The notes beneath the pieces were generated by a model. The model had not been told where the DNA came from. It did not search any database and worked only from the letters and a program-made list of their open reading frames with translations. A DNA stretch of 64,000 bases from Prochlorococcus sp. AG-388-A04. GTDB taxonomy: Bacteria; Cyanobacteriota; Cyanobacteriia; PCC-6307; Cyanobiaceae. This document shows positions 32,807 through 41,869 of this stretch, piece by piece. Position 1 is the stretch's first letter. The number at the start of each line of letters is the position of its first letter. The stretch is taken from assembly GCA_003279935.1 (NCBI GenBank), contig QCGL01000003.1:1-64000 (forward strand), read 5' to 3'. The position numbers and the translations under genes were made by a program.

Positions 32807-34444
32807 TTATAAAATAATTGGTTCCACTCCACTAACAACAGGTGCTACTTTTTTTAAATCTAAATTCTCATTTTCTTCAATAAATTGATTAAGATTCCAC
32901 TGATTTTTAAAAAGAATCACTGGCCTATTCCAGCAATCCTTCACTACTTTGCAATTAAAGATCCTTCCTAATTCATCAATAGCTGACCATCCATCTGAAA
33001 CCCATCGTGCCAATTTGTAGGGCATTGATTCAAGATTGGCATCTACACCATATTCATTTTTTAATCTATGAATAACTACTTCCAACTGTAATTGTCCAAC
33101 AGCTGCAAGGATAGGGTCTCTTTTGCTCTCATCAAAGTCATAAAGTATTTGAACAGCACCTTCTTCACGAAGTTCATTTACTCCCTTCCTAAAGTTTTTA
33201 AATGCCGAAGGGTTTGGATTTCTTAGCCAACTAAATATTTCAGGACTAAAGGAGGGTATACCCTCATATTCAAGATGAGTTCCTGTATATAGAGTATCTC
33301 CTATAGAAAACATTCCAGGATTATTAAGTCCAATTACATCTCCAGGATACGCATCATCAACTACTTCTCTGTCTTGACCAAATATTTTTTGAGGTCGAGA
33401 TAATCTAATAGTTCTTCCTGTTCTTGAGTGTTTGACTGACATATCCTTTTCAAATTTTCCACTACAAACTCTTATAAAAGCAACTCTATCTCTATGCTTT
33501 GGATCCATATTTGCCTGCAACTTAAATACGAAACCGCTAAATTCATCACTTGCAGGCTCAATGTCTCCCTTATTACTATTTCTTGAAGTTGGTTTTTGAG
33601 CCATTTTTAAAAAACTATCTAAAAAGGGTCTTACTCCAAAATTTGTCATCGCCGAGCCAAAGAAAACAGGCGTAAGTGAACCATTAAAAATTTCTTCTTT
33701 TTCTAATTTCGAACCTGCCTCATCAAGGACCTCGAGCTCTTCAAGAGAGATATCAAGTAATTCTTTCTCTACATATTTTGAAAGTTCTTTATCATCTAAA
33801 CTCATTCTTTTCTCATTTGACTGTTTCCCTCTAACAGCTTTATCAAATAAAATAACTTCTCTTGTGAATCTATCAATAACTCCTCTAAATTCCTCACCTA
33901 TACCAATCGGCCAATTAACGGGCAAAGTATTTAAACCAAGCTCTGATTCTATTTCATCAAGCAAAGAAAAAGGTTCTCTGCCTGGTCTATCCATCTTGTT
34001 AATAAAAGTAAAAATAGGTATTTTTCTCATTCTGCATACCTCAAATAATTTTCTTGTTTGAGGTTCTAATCCTTTAGCGGCATCTTCAAGCATTACTGCA
34101 TTATCTGCGGCAGCTAAAGTTCTATATGTATCTTCAGAAAAATCTTTATGACCAGGAGTATCCAAAAGATTTATTACTGATCTTTCATATTTAAACTGCA
34201 AAACAGTTGAAGTAATTGAAATCCCTCTTTGCTTTTCAAGTTCCATCCAATCAGAAGTTGCTTTCCTTTGATTACCTCTTGCTTTTACTGCCCCTGCTTG
34301 TTGTATAGCGCCTCCATACAAAAGAAGTTTTTCAGTGAGAGTTGTTTTACCAGCATCAGGATGTGAAATAATCGCAAAGTTTCTTCTTTTATTTACTGCC
34401 TCTAAAATATTTTTATTATTTAATTTTTTAGTACTTGAACTCAT
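32807..34444 (-). CDS. prfC: Peptide chain release factor 3
   Basis: A translational GTPase that removes RF1/RF2 from ribosomes after termination. Switch and G motifs: [21 protein letters not shown] (G1), RGISITSTV (G2), [16 protein letters not shown] (G3), [11 protein letters not shown] (G4). [17 protein letters not shown] is the RF3 domain III signature. It has 545 residues, slightly longer than in E. coli. Upstream of CPP1 on the same strand. Confidence 0.95.
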   Translation of the reverse strand: MSSSTKKLNNKNILEAVNKRRNFAIISHPDAGKTTLTEKLLLYGGAIQQAGAVKARGNQRKATSDWMELEKQRGISITSTVLQFKYERSVINLLDTPGHKDFSEDTYRTLAAADNAVMLEDAAKGLEPQTRKLFEVCRMRKIPIFTFINKMDRPGREPFSLLDEIESELGLNTLPVNWPIGIGEEFRGVIDRFTREVILFDKAVRGKQSNEKRMSLDDKELSKYVEKELLDISLEELEVLDEAGSKLEKEEIFNGSLTPVFFGSAMTNFGVRPFLDSFLKMAQKPTSRNSNKGDIEPASDEFSGFVFKLQANMDPKHRDRVAFIRVCSGKFEKDMSVKHSRTGRTIRLSRPQKIFGQDREVVDDAYPGDVIGLNNPGMFSIGDTLYTGTHLEYEGIPSFSPEIFSWLRNPNPSAFKNFRKGVNELREEGAVQILYDFDESKRDPILAAVGQLQLEVVIHRLKNEYGVDANLESMPYKLARWVSDGWSAIDELGRIFNCKVVKDCWNRPVILFKNQWNLNQFIEENENLDLKKVAPVVSGVEPIIL

Positions 34445-34473
34445 TAAATTCTATTTTAACAATTCCACTATTT

Positions 34474-35169
34474 CTAAACCTTACCATAAATGACTAAATA
34501 TTGATCACCATCTTCGAACACTTCTAAAGAGGATAATTTATTCTCAAAAATAAACTCTTTTAATTCTTTTAAAGTATAAGAAGCCTTTAATGATGCGTAA
34601 TAATCATTAGTCAAGATTTCATTATATTTTTCCCCACATTTTTCTTTTAAATATAAGGCAGATTGTTCATCAATCGGTCTTTTCAGATCTTTATGAAAAT
34701 TTATGGTCAAATCACTTGATAATCTCTTTATGCAATTAAAAAAATCATCCAGATAAGTAATATGGTGAATTAAACTATTGCTAACTAATAAACTTATATT
34801 TTTTTCGAAAGAAATATCACTTGATTTAAGGCTTTTTATATCTGCACAAATATAACTCAAATTTTTAAATCGACTCCTACTTAATGAATTCTTTTTATTT
34901 AGCTCAGCTATTCGAATCATCTCTTTGGAGCCGTCAATACCAATAACAGTTGCATTAGGCCATTTAATTGATAACTTTTCAGAAATATTTCCAGGTCCGC
35001 ATCCTAAATCAATAATCAATTCTTTTTTACTCAAATGAATATTATTTTTAATCAAGTAATGATTTATTTGACTAATAAGATTATTCTCTCCCTCTGAAAA
35101 GTCAGCTTTAGCATAAGAATCAACTTGGTCTTCTCTTTCCATTAATTCAGGTTCAACAGTTCTTTCCAT
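34474..35169 (-). CDS. SAM-dependent methyltransferase, class I
   Basis: A 231-residue Rossmann methyltransferase: LIIDLGCGPGNISEKL is motif I, VIGIDGSKEMIRIAE motif II, and SNSLIHHITYLDDFF motif IV/V. No substrate domain is recognised. It is 29 bases upstream of prfC on the same strand and divergent from nrdJ; methylation of a release factor (as PrmC does) is not supported by any specific motif. Confidence 0.8.
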   Translation of the reverse strand: MERTVEPELMEREDQVDSYAKADFSEGENNLISQINHYLIKNNIHLSKKELIIDLGCGPGNISEKLSIKWPNATVIGIDGSKEMIRIAELNKKNSLSRSRFKNLSYICADIKSLKSSDISFEKNISLLVSNSLIHHITYLDDFFNCIKRLSSDLTINFHKDLKRPIDEQSALYLKEKCGEKYNEILTNDYYASLKASYTLKELKEFIFENKLSSLEVFEDGDQYLVIYGKV

Positions 35170-35220
35170 AAACTTCCGTGAACAAAGATTTCATAATAAA
35201 CATATTTTTACACAAACCGT

Positions 35221-35297
35221 TAAATAGTGGTAAGAATAGTTGCAGACGCCACAGGTAGAGTTATTCTTCCTTTACGGGTAAATTTACATACTTTTTT
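35221..35297 (+). promoter_or_regulatory. Structured 5' leader of nrdJ
   Basis: AAGAATA and TATTCTT, extended by GG/CC, form a stem around a 23-base loop containing GCAGACGCCACAGG. A small TTTAC-GG-GTAAA hairpin follows, about 20 bases from the nrdJ start. Conserved leader RNAs upstream of nrdJ have been described in marine bacteria, and a B12-dependent enzyme would be a logical riboswitch target. The sequence does not show a full cobalamin box, so the ligand is unknown. Confidence 0.45.
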
Positions 35298-35300
35298 ATC

Positions 35301-37634
35301 GTGACTATTGCACCAAATAAAGCTTCCTCCGAAAGCAATTCTAATAATCTTAGAAAAGATGACTTCCCCAAAACTGCTCCTGCTGCTTATCCTGTCTTCT
35401 TTAGGTCATATAGCAGAAAGACAGTTTCCGGTAAAAGAGAGAATTGGAGTGAAGTTGGAGAAAGAAATTTATCTGGATTAAAAGAATTAGGAAAACTCTC
35501 TGATCAAGAATTGATGTTAATGAGAGAAATGCAAAGAAACCAAAAAGCTCAACCATCTGGAAGATGGTTATGGATCGGAGGGACTCCATGGATTAATAAA
35601 AACCAGAATTTTTCAGGGGCATATAATTGTACTTCGACAAATTTAATTGATTGGGAAGCTTTTGCCTTAATGATGGATTTAGCAATGATGGGTTGCGGCA
35701 CAGGAGCAATAATAGAGCCCCATTTTATAAATAAGCTTCCATTAGTTAAAAATAAAATAACTATTAAATCAGTTAGCGAGGTGGGAATAACTCCTAAAGA
35801 TCAAAGGCAGGAAAAATCTTCTTTAGAAATCAGGGGCAAAGATATATTTATAAAAGTTGGGGACAGCAGAAGAGGCTGGGTCGATAGTTATAAATATCTT
35901 CTTGAAGCATCAAGCAATGAAAGTCTTGAGAAAGAAGTTAATGTTCATATTAACTTAGAAGATATTAGGCCAGCAGGAGAATCATTAAAAGGTTTTGGAG
36001 GCATGGCGAATCCTATTAAATTAAAAGATCTATACTCTCGAGTTGCTTCTCTATTAGGAAAAGCGATTGGTAGAAAGCTAAATACAGTTGAATGTTGCTT
36101 ACTTATTGACGAAGCAGCTGTAACAATAGTCGCAGGTAATATAAGAAGAAGCGCTGGTATGAGGCAGTTTGCATCTGATGATAAAGAAGCAGCATCAGCT
36201 AAAGAGAATCTATGGAGTCAAGACGAAGACGGTAATTGGAAAATCGATCCGGAAAAGGATGCTCTAAGAATGGCAAATCATACAAGGGTTTATCATACAA
36301 AGCCCTCTTATCAAACAATTCTGGATGCTGTAACCAAGCAATTCCATTCAGGTGAAGGAGCAATTCAATTTGCCCCAGAAGCAATCGCAAGATCAAATGC
36401 AGATATTTTGAACGGAGAAGATCTCAAAAATGAATTTATAGAAATATATTCAGAACAAGGTAAAGAGGAAGCTAGAAACTGGATTAATCTTAATTACGGA
36501 CCTTTTTCTGAAGAAGAACTAGATCATAGAATGAGTAGATATGGACTTAATCCTTGCGGAGAAATATTAGGCAATGATTTTCATTGTAACTTGGCGGAAG
36601 TTCACCTAAATCAGATTGATCCAGAAAATATTGAAGAACAAAAAAAAGCCTTTAAAGCTGCAGCTCTCTCAGTTGCATGCTTACTAAATCATGAATTTGA
36701 AGTTGAGAGATATAGAAAAAGTAGAGAGTATGATCCTATTGTGGGAGTTAGTTTTACAGGATTATTTGATTTCTGCGTACATGCCTTTGGAACCCCTTGG
36801 TTAAAATGGTGGGAAGCTGGAAGGCCTGATAACGAAGAAGGTAGGAATTTTAAAAAGCAAGAAGCTAAATTTTTAGACTTATGGAGAAAAACTGTAAAAG
36901 AAACTGTCTGGGAATATTGCGACAAACATAATCTCAGAAGACCTAATAGATGCACAACAGTTCAACCTGCTGGGACCAAAAGTCTTTTAACAGGGGCAGC
37001 TCCTGGATGGCATCCACCTAAAGCACAAAGGTTTTTAAGAAGAATAACTTTCAGAAAGAACGACCCTATTGCTTTAGCTTGTATGGATTATGGTTACTCT
37101 GTTGTTCCATCTCAATCGGATAAAGACGAAAAAGGATGCCTGCTAGATAATCCATTTGACCCAAGATGTACTGAATGGCTAGTTGAAATACCAACAGAGG
37201 TGAGTTGGGCCAATATAGAAGGAGCAGATCAAATAGATATAAATAACTTCTCTGCCCTTGCACAATTCGATTTTTATATGCAAGTTCAAAAGTTTTATAC
37301 AGAACATAATACTTCTGCAACAGTTGAATTCAGAGAAAGTGAGATTGAAGACTTAGCAAAAGCAATACATAGTGCAATCGAAAATAATGAGGGGTATATT
37401 TCCGCAGCATTATTAGCTCGATTCAGTGCAAATGCTACATTCCCAAGATTACCTTTTGAACCTATAAGCAAGGAAGAATATTTATCTTTACAGGAAAAAG
37501 TAACTGAAAGGAAAGTAAATAATGATTTCTTTGATGCACTTAATAAATATGATATTGGAGAGCTCTCCGAAGCAGGCCCAGCTGGTTGTGATTCAGATAA
37601 GTGTTTACTTCCGTTAGCTAAACCAGAAAAATAA
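35301..37634 (+). CDS. nrdJ: Adenosylcobalamin-dependent ribonucleotide reductase
   Basis: A monomeric class II ribonucleoside-triphosphate reductase making dNTPs with B12 instead of a diiron centre. It has 777 residues like the Lactobacillus enzyme. Active-site Cys are in GAYNCTSTN, NPCGEILG and FHCNLAEVH. The C-terminal redox pair is CX4C in GPAGCDSDKCLL. VAGNIRRSAGMR and PAGTKSLLTGAAPGWHPP are further signatures. Start is GTG. It replaces the iron-dependent class I enzyme in iron-poor water, which fits the inferred host. Confidence 0.96.
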   Translation: MTIAPNKASSESNSNNLRKDDFPKTAPAAYPVFFRSYSRKTVSGKRENWSEVGERNLSGLKELGKLSDQELMLMREMQRNQKAQPSGRWLWIGGTPWINKNQNFSGAYNCTSTNLIDWEAFALMMDLAMMGCGTGAIIEPHFINKLPLVKNKITIKSVSEVGITPKDQRQEKSSLEIRGKDIFIKVGDSRRGWVDSYKYLLEASSNESLEKEVNVHINLEDIRPAGESLKGFGGMANPIKLKDLYSRVASLLGKAIGRKLNTVECCLLIDEAAVTIVAGNIRRSAGMRQFASDDKEAASAKENLWSQDEDGNWKIDPEKDALRMANHTRVYHTKPSYQTILDAVTKQFHSGEGAIQFAPEAIARSNADILNGEDLKNEFIEIYSEQGKEEARNWINLNYGPFSEEELDHRMSRYGLNPCGEILGNDFHCNLAEVHLNQIDPENIEEQKKAFKAAALSVACLLNHEFEVERYRKSREYDPIVGVSFTGLFDFCVHAFGTPWLKWWEAGRPDNEEGRNFKKQEAKFLDLWRKTVKETVWEYCDKHNLRRPNRCTTVQPAGTKSLLTGAAPGWHPPKAQRFLRRITFRKNDPIALACMDYGYSVVPSQSDKDEKGCLLDNPFDPRCTEWLVEIPTEVSWANIEGADQIDINNFSALAQFDFYMQVQKFYTEHNTSATVEFRESEIEDLAKAIHSAIENNEGYISAALLARFSANATFPRLPFEPISKEEYLSLQEKVTERKVNNDFFDALNKYDIGELSEAGPAGCDSDKCLLPLAKPEK

Positions 37635-37721
37635 ATATTAAATTATTTGTAAATTAGATAAATTTTTGTTTTTAAAAATTGATTTTAAAGCTACATCTTA
37701 AATAGGTATATAAATTTGACA

Positions 37722-37979
37722 ATGACATTAAGCTTAAATATTGGTAAATTTTTTAATGATTCATCTACTCATGCTTTAGTTGATGAGCTTAGGAAAAGAA
37801 ACACAGAAGAATCAATATTAGAATTTGAAAAGAAATTTAACTCCACAAATGAAAAAAATCTACATATTTACATATGCAGATTTCTAAAAAACAGATCTAT
37901 ATCACGAGCTTTGGCATCTAAGTGGCTAATTACAATGATTAACAACAAAGAGTCAAAAATTAATTTAATGAAAAATTAG
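37722..37979 (+). CDS. Small conserved hypothetical protein
   Basis: An 85-residue helical basic protein (MTLSLNIGKFFNDSSTHALVDELRKRN...), no membrane segment and no domain recognised. ATG 37722 follows a TTG two codons upstream. Convergent with the membrane protein at 37984, 4 bases away. Confidence 0.6.
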   Translation: MTLSLNIGKFFNDSSTHALVDELRKRNTEESILEFEKKFNSTNEKNLHIYICRFLKNRSISRALASKWLITMINNKESKINLMKN

Positions 37980-37983
37980 AAAA

Positions 37984-38184
37984 TTATGTTAAAGCAGAAA
38001 GCCTCCAAAGAGCTATCCCAAAAATTGAAACACCCATTATTAACGTAAAAGCCAAGGCATTAACCACTTGAACCTTCTCAGTCATAACATTCGCAAATGG
38101 AAGTAACTGCGCATACAAGGGTTTTTCTTCAACTACTGCAGCTTTTTTACTAGGAGATTTTTTGTTTCTTGAGAACATAAACAA
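37984..38184 (-). CDS. Small single-pass membrane protein
   Basis: A 66-residue protein with a basic start (FSRNKKSPSKKAAV) and one C-terminal membrane helix (VNALAFTLIMGVSIFGIALW). The layout suggests a cytoplasmic N-terminus and a tail anchor, as in small photosystem or NDH assembly proteins, but no family is recognised. Confidence 0.6.
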   Translation of the reverse strand: MFMFSRNKKSPSKKAAVVEEKPLYAQLLPFANVMTEKVQVVNALAFTLIMGVSIFGIALWRLSALT

Positions 38185-38394
38185 CTTTATAATCCTCTGA
38201 ATTTTACATTTAAAAAGTAAATTTATTAAAGATAAATAGATTAATTGAACAAAATGTAACCTGCCTAAATCATTAAATTAGTCTAAAAAAAGTTTTCATC
38301 CCCCTTAAAAGATAAATTTTCTTTGATTTAGCCGTATAAATGTCATTTAAAGCCTTCACAAAAAGTTTCCTATATGTTAATATCAATTTGTAGC

Positions 38395-38486
38395 AACCGC
38401 TACCAAAACGTTCAACTTGCGTTTAGCAAGCCGCAAATCGACTTAAGCCATGGAACGGGGACTTAAGCGACACCGGAGCTTAAAAA
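38395..38486 (+). promoter_or_regulatory. Putative glutamine riboswitch, downstream-peptide type
   Basis: CGTTCA opens the element and GGAACG closes it, the P1 pairing of the glnA/downstream-peptide RNAs. CTTGC-gttta-GCAAG follows directly inside, and two CTTAAG blocks can pair as the expected pseudoknot. A GTAGC-aacc-GCTAC hairpin precedes it. Most telling, it leads a short ORF of the DUF4278 type that is known to follow downstream-peptide RNAs in marine picocyanobacteria. The core differs from the consensus as I remember it, so the call is moderate. It would tie the peptide to nitrogen status. Confidence 0.6.
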
Positions 38487-38588
38487 ATGACTCTAATTTA
38501 CAGAGGACAAAAGTACGTCCAAAACAAAGAGGTTGCAAAGAAGCAACATAACGAACTAACTTACAGAGGAAAAGCTTACAAAAGCTAG
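38487..38588 (+). CDS. DUF4278 short peptide
   Basis: The 33-residue peptide MTLIYRGQKYVQNK...ELTYRGKAYKS contains the YRG-x-x-Y element twice, the DUF4278 hallmark. Such peptides are the products of the downstream-peptide riboswitch and their role is not known; related longer cyanobacterial proteins include glutamine-synthetase-inactivating factors under the same riboswitch class. A strong terminator follows 20 bases later, giving a compact transcription unit. Confidence 0.75.
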   Translation: MTLIYRGQKYVQNKEVAKKQHNELTYRGKAYKS

Positions 38589-38606
38589 TTCATCTATCCA
38601 ATAAAT

Positions 38607-38632
38607 AAAAAGCCACTAATAGTGGCTTTTTA
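38607..38632 (+). terminator. Rho-independent terminator
   Basis: AAAAAGCCACT-aat-AGTGGCTTTTT, a strong symmetrical stem with T-tract right after the DUF4278 peptide. Confidence 0.85.
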
Positions 38633-39015
38633 TTTGTCAAATATTAAATAAAGAACATAAGGGGCCATATTATGAAATTAATATTTGACAGTACTTAGGA
38701 ATTATGGAACTTTGACAAATATAAGACTAAATTGTTCAATATATAAAACTTTTTTCTATGGGTACGGAGGTGTCCGCATTCATCAATAATTGGCAAGTTA
38801 ATGGAAGGTACTATTTTAGGAAGTTTCTTAATGCATTTACGCTTCGTTTTAAATAAAAAGCAATTAAAATGACAAAGCAAAAGTAGTTAATCCAAATTAT
38901 TAAATAGGACCAAAAATATATTTCTAACACTTTTTACAATAATGTAATGATTCAAGAAAAATATACTTAATTAATAAATAATTGATTAATGTTTATTATA
39001 AAGATGATTGGTTAA
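38633..39015. other. Gene-poor stretch
   Basis: About 380 bases without a convincing gene. A 61-residue minus-strand frame (38695 to 38880) has cysteine/lysine-rich, irregular composition and no ribosome-binding site. The right end should hold the promoter of the methyltransferase at 39016. Confidence 0.4.
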
Positions 39016-39753
39016 ATGAGAGTTGAGAATTCCGAAGTTAAATTTATTGAATGGACCACTAGTAGAAAAAAAAATTCTTATGACTCTCTTTTAACTGTTG
39101 GAGCTATTAACTCCTTATTAAATAAAGATAAGAAAATAGGTTTAGATATTGGAGGGGGAATAGGTACATTTTCTTTACATATATCTTTAAAAACAGATTC
39201 TCATATTGATGTTGTTGATCCAAGTTTATTAGCTAAAAAAAATTTTTTAGTTCATAATAAATTAAATCTAATAAGTGAAGATTTTAGAGAATTTAACAAA
39301 GATAAAAAATATGATTTTATTTTTCTTAATTTCGTACTTCATCATATTTTAGGAGATGACCTTGGGACAACAAAACGTGCCCAAATGGATTTTATTGAGA
39401 AAACTATTTCTTACTTAAACGATGATGGAATTTTGATTGTAGAGGAGCTCTACTATAACGGTATGTTTGGATCAGATATTACTGGGCAAATAATTTATCA
39501 ATTAACGAAATTAAAGTGTATAGAAAAATTCACACGTTTTCTAGGAGCAAATACAGCAGGAGAAGGTGTTAGATTTCGAAGTAACAAATCATGGAATAAA
39601 CTTTTTCAAAACTTAGGTCTTATAAAAATTGCAGAGGCTGCAGATCCAAATTGGGGGAAAAAATTTTCTTTGCATAAGATTTTATTACTATTAATAGGAA
39701 GTAATAGGTTTCAATCAATAAGTATTTTTAAAAAGTCTGGTTCAAAATTCTAG
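39016..39753 (+). CDS. SAM-dependent methyltransferase, class I
   Basis: A 245-residue protein. IGLDIGGGIGTFSLHIS is the SAM-binding motif I, HIDVVDPSLLAK motif II, and YDFIFLNFVLHHIL motif IV. The C-terminal third (about residues 150 to 240) is variable and probably binds the substrate. It is unlinked to recognisable pathway genes and lies in an accessory region, so transfer is possible. Confidence 0.75.
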   Translation: MRVENSEVKFIEWTTSRKKNSYDSLLTVGAINSLLNKDKKIGLDIGGGIGTFSLHISLKTDSHIDVVDPSLLAKKNFLVHNKLNLISEDFREFNKDKKYDFIFLNFVLHHILGDDLGTTKRAQMDFIEKTISYLNDDGILIVEELYYNGMFGSDITGQIIYQLTKLKCIEKFTRFLGANTAGEGVRFRSNKSWNKLFQNLGLIKIAEAADPNWGKKFSLHKILLLLIGSNRFQSISIFKKSGSKF

Positions 39754-39837
39754 GTAAATTTAAGTCTACTCATCAGAATATGTAATCAGTTTTCCTTGAG
39801 TAATTTCAATGAAAATCAATAATTTTCTAGACGTTAT

Positions 39838-39900
39838 TTAGTAAGGCATTAGTAACTTAAAGTGACATAATATTCTAAGAACTAACTCCTTACTAACTTT
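39838..39900 (+). terminator. Long stem followed by T-tract
   Basis: TTAGTAAGG and CCTTACTAA are perfect 9-bp arms separated by 41 bases and followed by CTTTTT. The wide loop is unusual for a simple terminator, so this may be the end of a structured RNA. Confidence 0.4.
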
Positions 39901-39916
39901 TTAAACAGTCGATATG
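39901..39916. repeat. Dispersed island repeat, copy E
   Basis: TTAAACAGTCGATATG shares AACAGTCGAT with the copies at 9861 and 12105, about 27 kb away, again upstream of a small accessory gene. Confidence 0.4.
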
Positions 39917-39987
39917 CAATTGTTCTCAAGAAAAAAATTATTAAATACTTTTCTCAGAAATTAAACTAATATGATTTAATAGCATTT

Positions 39988-40152
39988 ATGGATTTAATAG
40001 CCATGTCAGAGCAGAAACCTTTATTTAAAGCCCCTTATGATATTAAAGATGTAAGTGCTCTTTTCGCTATAGTTGCCTTTGTTTTAATTATTGCTGCCAT
40101 AGTTGGTAATAATTTATTTGGGATATTTCAACAAAATGTTAATTTTGGCTAA
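39988..40152 (+). CDS. 54-residue single-pass membrane protein
   Basis: MDLIAMSEQKPLFKAPYDIKD is a polar start, followed by one membrane helix (VSALFAIVAFVLIIAAIVG) and a short tail. A second Met (MSEQ) is an alternative start. No family is recognised. Confidence 0.5.
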   Translation: MDLIAMSEQKPLFKAPYDIKDVSALFAIVAFVLIIAAIVGNNLFGIFQQNVNFG

Positions 40153-40385
40153 TTCATTTTGATAATAATAAGTAATCCAATATCTTCTTCATTGAAAAAA
40201 CAAGAACCTATTCTTTAGTTCCTTCATAAAGATAAATATCGAGTATTACTCTCTATTTTCCTTTTTTGTTAATTGTATAGATTTATTAATAGAACTTAGT
40301 CATACCAACAGATCTAGTATTTTTACTCATTGATCCCAATAAATTCCTCTAATAATATGAACAGAATTTATAAAAGGTTTATTTT

Positions 40386-40490
40386 ATGAGTATTCAAACA
40401 AGTCAAAATGATAAGAGACAGTCAAAAAGTAATTCAGAATGGCTAGATGAAATGATTAGTATCATAGATAGAATGAAAAATAAACTATAG
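40386..40490 (+). CDS. 34-residue soluble peptide
   Basis: The frame MSIQTSQNDKRQSKSNSEWLDEMISIIDRMK... has a helical C-terminal half. Tiny, polar, clean start and stop; no family. Confidence 0.35.
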   Translation: MSIQTSQNDKRQSKSNSEWLDEMISIIDRMKNKL

Positions 40491-40502
40491 GTCGCAATTA
40501 TA

Positions 40503-40649
40503 ATGGGATTCCCACATTGCCCTATTTGTGTGGCTCTAGCATTTTTCACCTTTTGTGTAGTGGTCACTCGAAGCTACATGTTCTTTTTTCTTTATAACGA
40601 GTCATTAAAAAGCAGATCTTATCTTTTACCTATTTGGATACAAACTTAA
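40503..40649 (+). CDS. 48-residue Cys-containing membrane microprotein
   Basis: MGFPHCPICVALAFFTFCVVVTRSYMFFF starts with a CxxC pair (HCPIC) inside or beside a membrane helix. It lies 12 bases after the preceding 34-residue frame, so the two may be co-transcribed. Confidence 0.35.
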   Translation: MGFPHCPICVALAFFTFCVVVTRSYMFFFLYNESLKSRSYLLPIWIQT

Positions 40650-40787
40650 ATTGTTTCTCAATCCGTGCTTAATCATAATTGGTTGATTAAGATTTTCTGT
40701 TCATTTTGAGCTATAAAAAAGCTAATAGATTATCTCAAAACGTTTAAATACAAAAATATAACTAATAAAGAATTATGAAATAAAACT

Positions 40788-41537
40788 TTAATCCTTGATA
40801 GCTATCTGCCAGTAAGGATAATTTAAACTTGATTTTTCTCTAATTAATTGTAATTTTCTAGAATTTATTTTTACAACTATTCCGTCAGTTGGATAGTCAG
40901 TAAATAATTTTTTATCTAACCATTGTTTCCTAAAGACTTGGACTTGGCTTGTGTAATTACAGCTTTTAATGTCTGGGGTGTTGAAGCCAAGTCTTTTAAG
41001 AGATTGAACGGTTTCGTATTGATTAAGCTTTCCATTAATAATTTGGAAACCGCAAAAGCTGATACCTTCTGGAGACCCTCCTGCAGCTCGGATGAAGCCT
41101 GATGCAATTCTTTGGGAAAAGTTGGGAGATCTATTTGGAGTGAAAAGTTCGCCTCTAATTTGCATAATTCCTGAAACAGGAAGTTTGAAGGGTATGTCTT
41201 GAATTTCAGCAATTTTGTTTGTGACATCTATACCTTTTCTAGTAATGGACTTTTCTAAGTTGCCATCTCTGTATTGCAAAGCAATAGCAATGCCATCAAT
41301 CTTAGGTTCTATTAACAATCGAGTGTCCGGTAGCAATCCTTCTAAAAATTCATCAATAGAATTCTTTTTTAATGAAGGTAATGGGAGAGATTTTTTATTA
41401 GTGAAGTAATCACAATCAGGATCTATTCTTAAAAGATTTTTTTCTAACTGATCAAATTGTTTATCTGTAATTAAAGCATTGCCTATTCTGTAATTGTGGT
41501 CGTACCATTCGAGTCTCTCTTCTAGATATGTTGTCAT
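40788..41537 (-). CDS. DNA ligase-like adenylation domain protein (NAD type)
   Basis: A 249-residue protein covering only the N-terminal part of NAD-dependent DNA ligase. A short domain-Ia-like start (YDHNYRIGNALITDKQFDQLEKNLL) is followed by the nucleotidyltransferase core: EPKIDGIA is motif I with the adenylated Lys (KxDG), MQIRGELFTP motif III, DGIVVKIN motif IV, and YWQIAIKD motif V at the very end. OB-fold, zinc finger, helix-hairpin-helix and BRCT domains are absent; full LigA has about 670 residues. It could adenylate itself but needs a partner to seal DNA. Confidence 0.8.
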   Translation of the reverse strand: MTTYLEERLEWYDHNYRIGNALITDKQFDQLEKNLLRIDPDCDYFTNKKSLPLPSLKKNSIDEFLEGLLPDTRLLIEPKIDGIAIALQYRDGNLEKSITRKGIDVTNKIAEIQDIPFKLPVSGIMQIRGELFTPNRSPNFSQRIASGFIRAAGGSPEGISFCGFQIINGKLNQYETVQSLKRLGFNTPDIKSCNYTSQVQVFRKQWLDKKLFTDYPTDGIVVKINSRKLQLIREKSSLNYPYWQIAIKD

Positions 41538-41702
41538 AATTTATTAGCTCCATTAATACCATATATTTCATGAAAACTAGATTGATATCTAGTTATATCA
41601 AGAGATTTCGTATAAAATTAAAAATGTGTTTCAAAAAAATTTTTTTTTAAAATTTACTTTCTTTTGCTATAATTATAGAGTAAAATTTGATATTTTTCGC
41701 CT

Positions 41703-41792
<90 letters not shown>

Positions 41793-41869
41793 TATTAATA
41801 GACAAGCAAATCTAACTTGTGTTTTTGCCAAACCAAAAGCACTTTTTTATTGGAATATAGGATTTTTGA

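Noticed and set aside
35221-35297. Classical cobalamin riboswitch upstream of nrdJ
   Set aside because: Only a GCCAC-like fragment is visible; the conserved B12-box context and multi-stem core are missing, so only an unspecified structured leader is annotated.
38695-38880. 61-residue minus-strand ORF MLCHFNCFLFKTKRK...
   Set aside because: No ribosome-binding site and noise-like composition; left as non-coding.
40916-41227. 103-residue minus-strand ORF inside the ligase-like gene
   Set aside because: It is a shifted-frame shadow of the adenylation-domain gene, whose motifs are all in the other frame.
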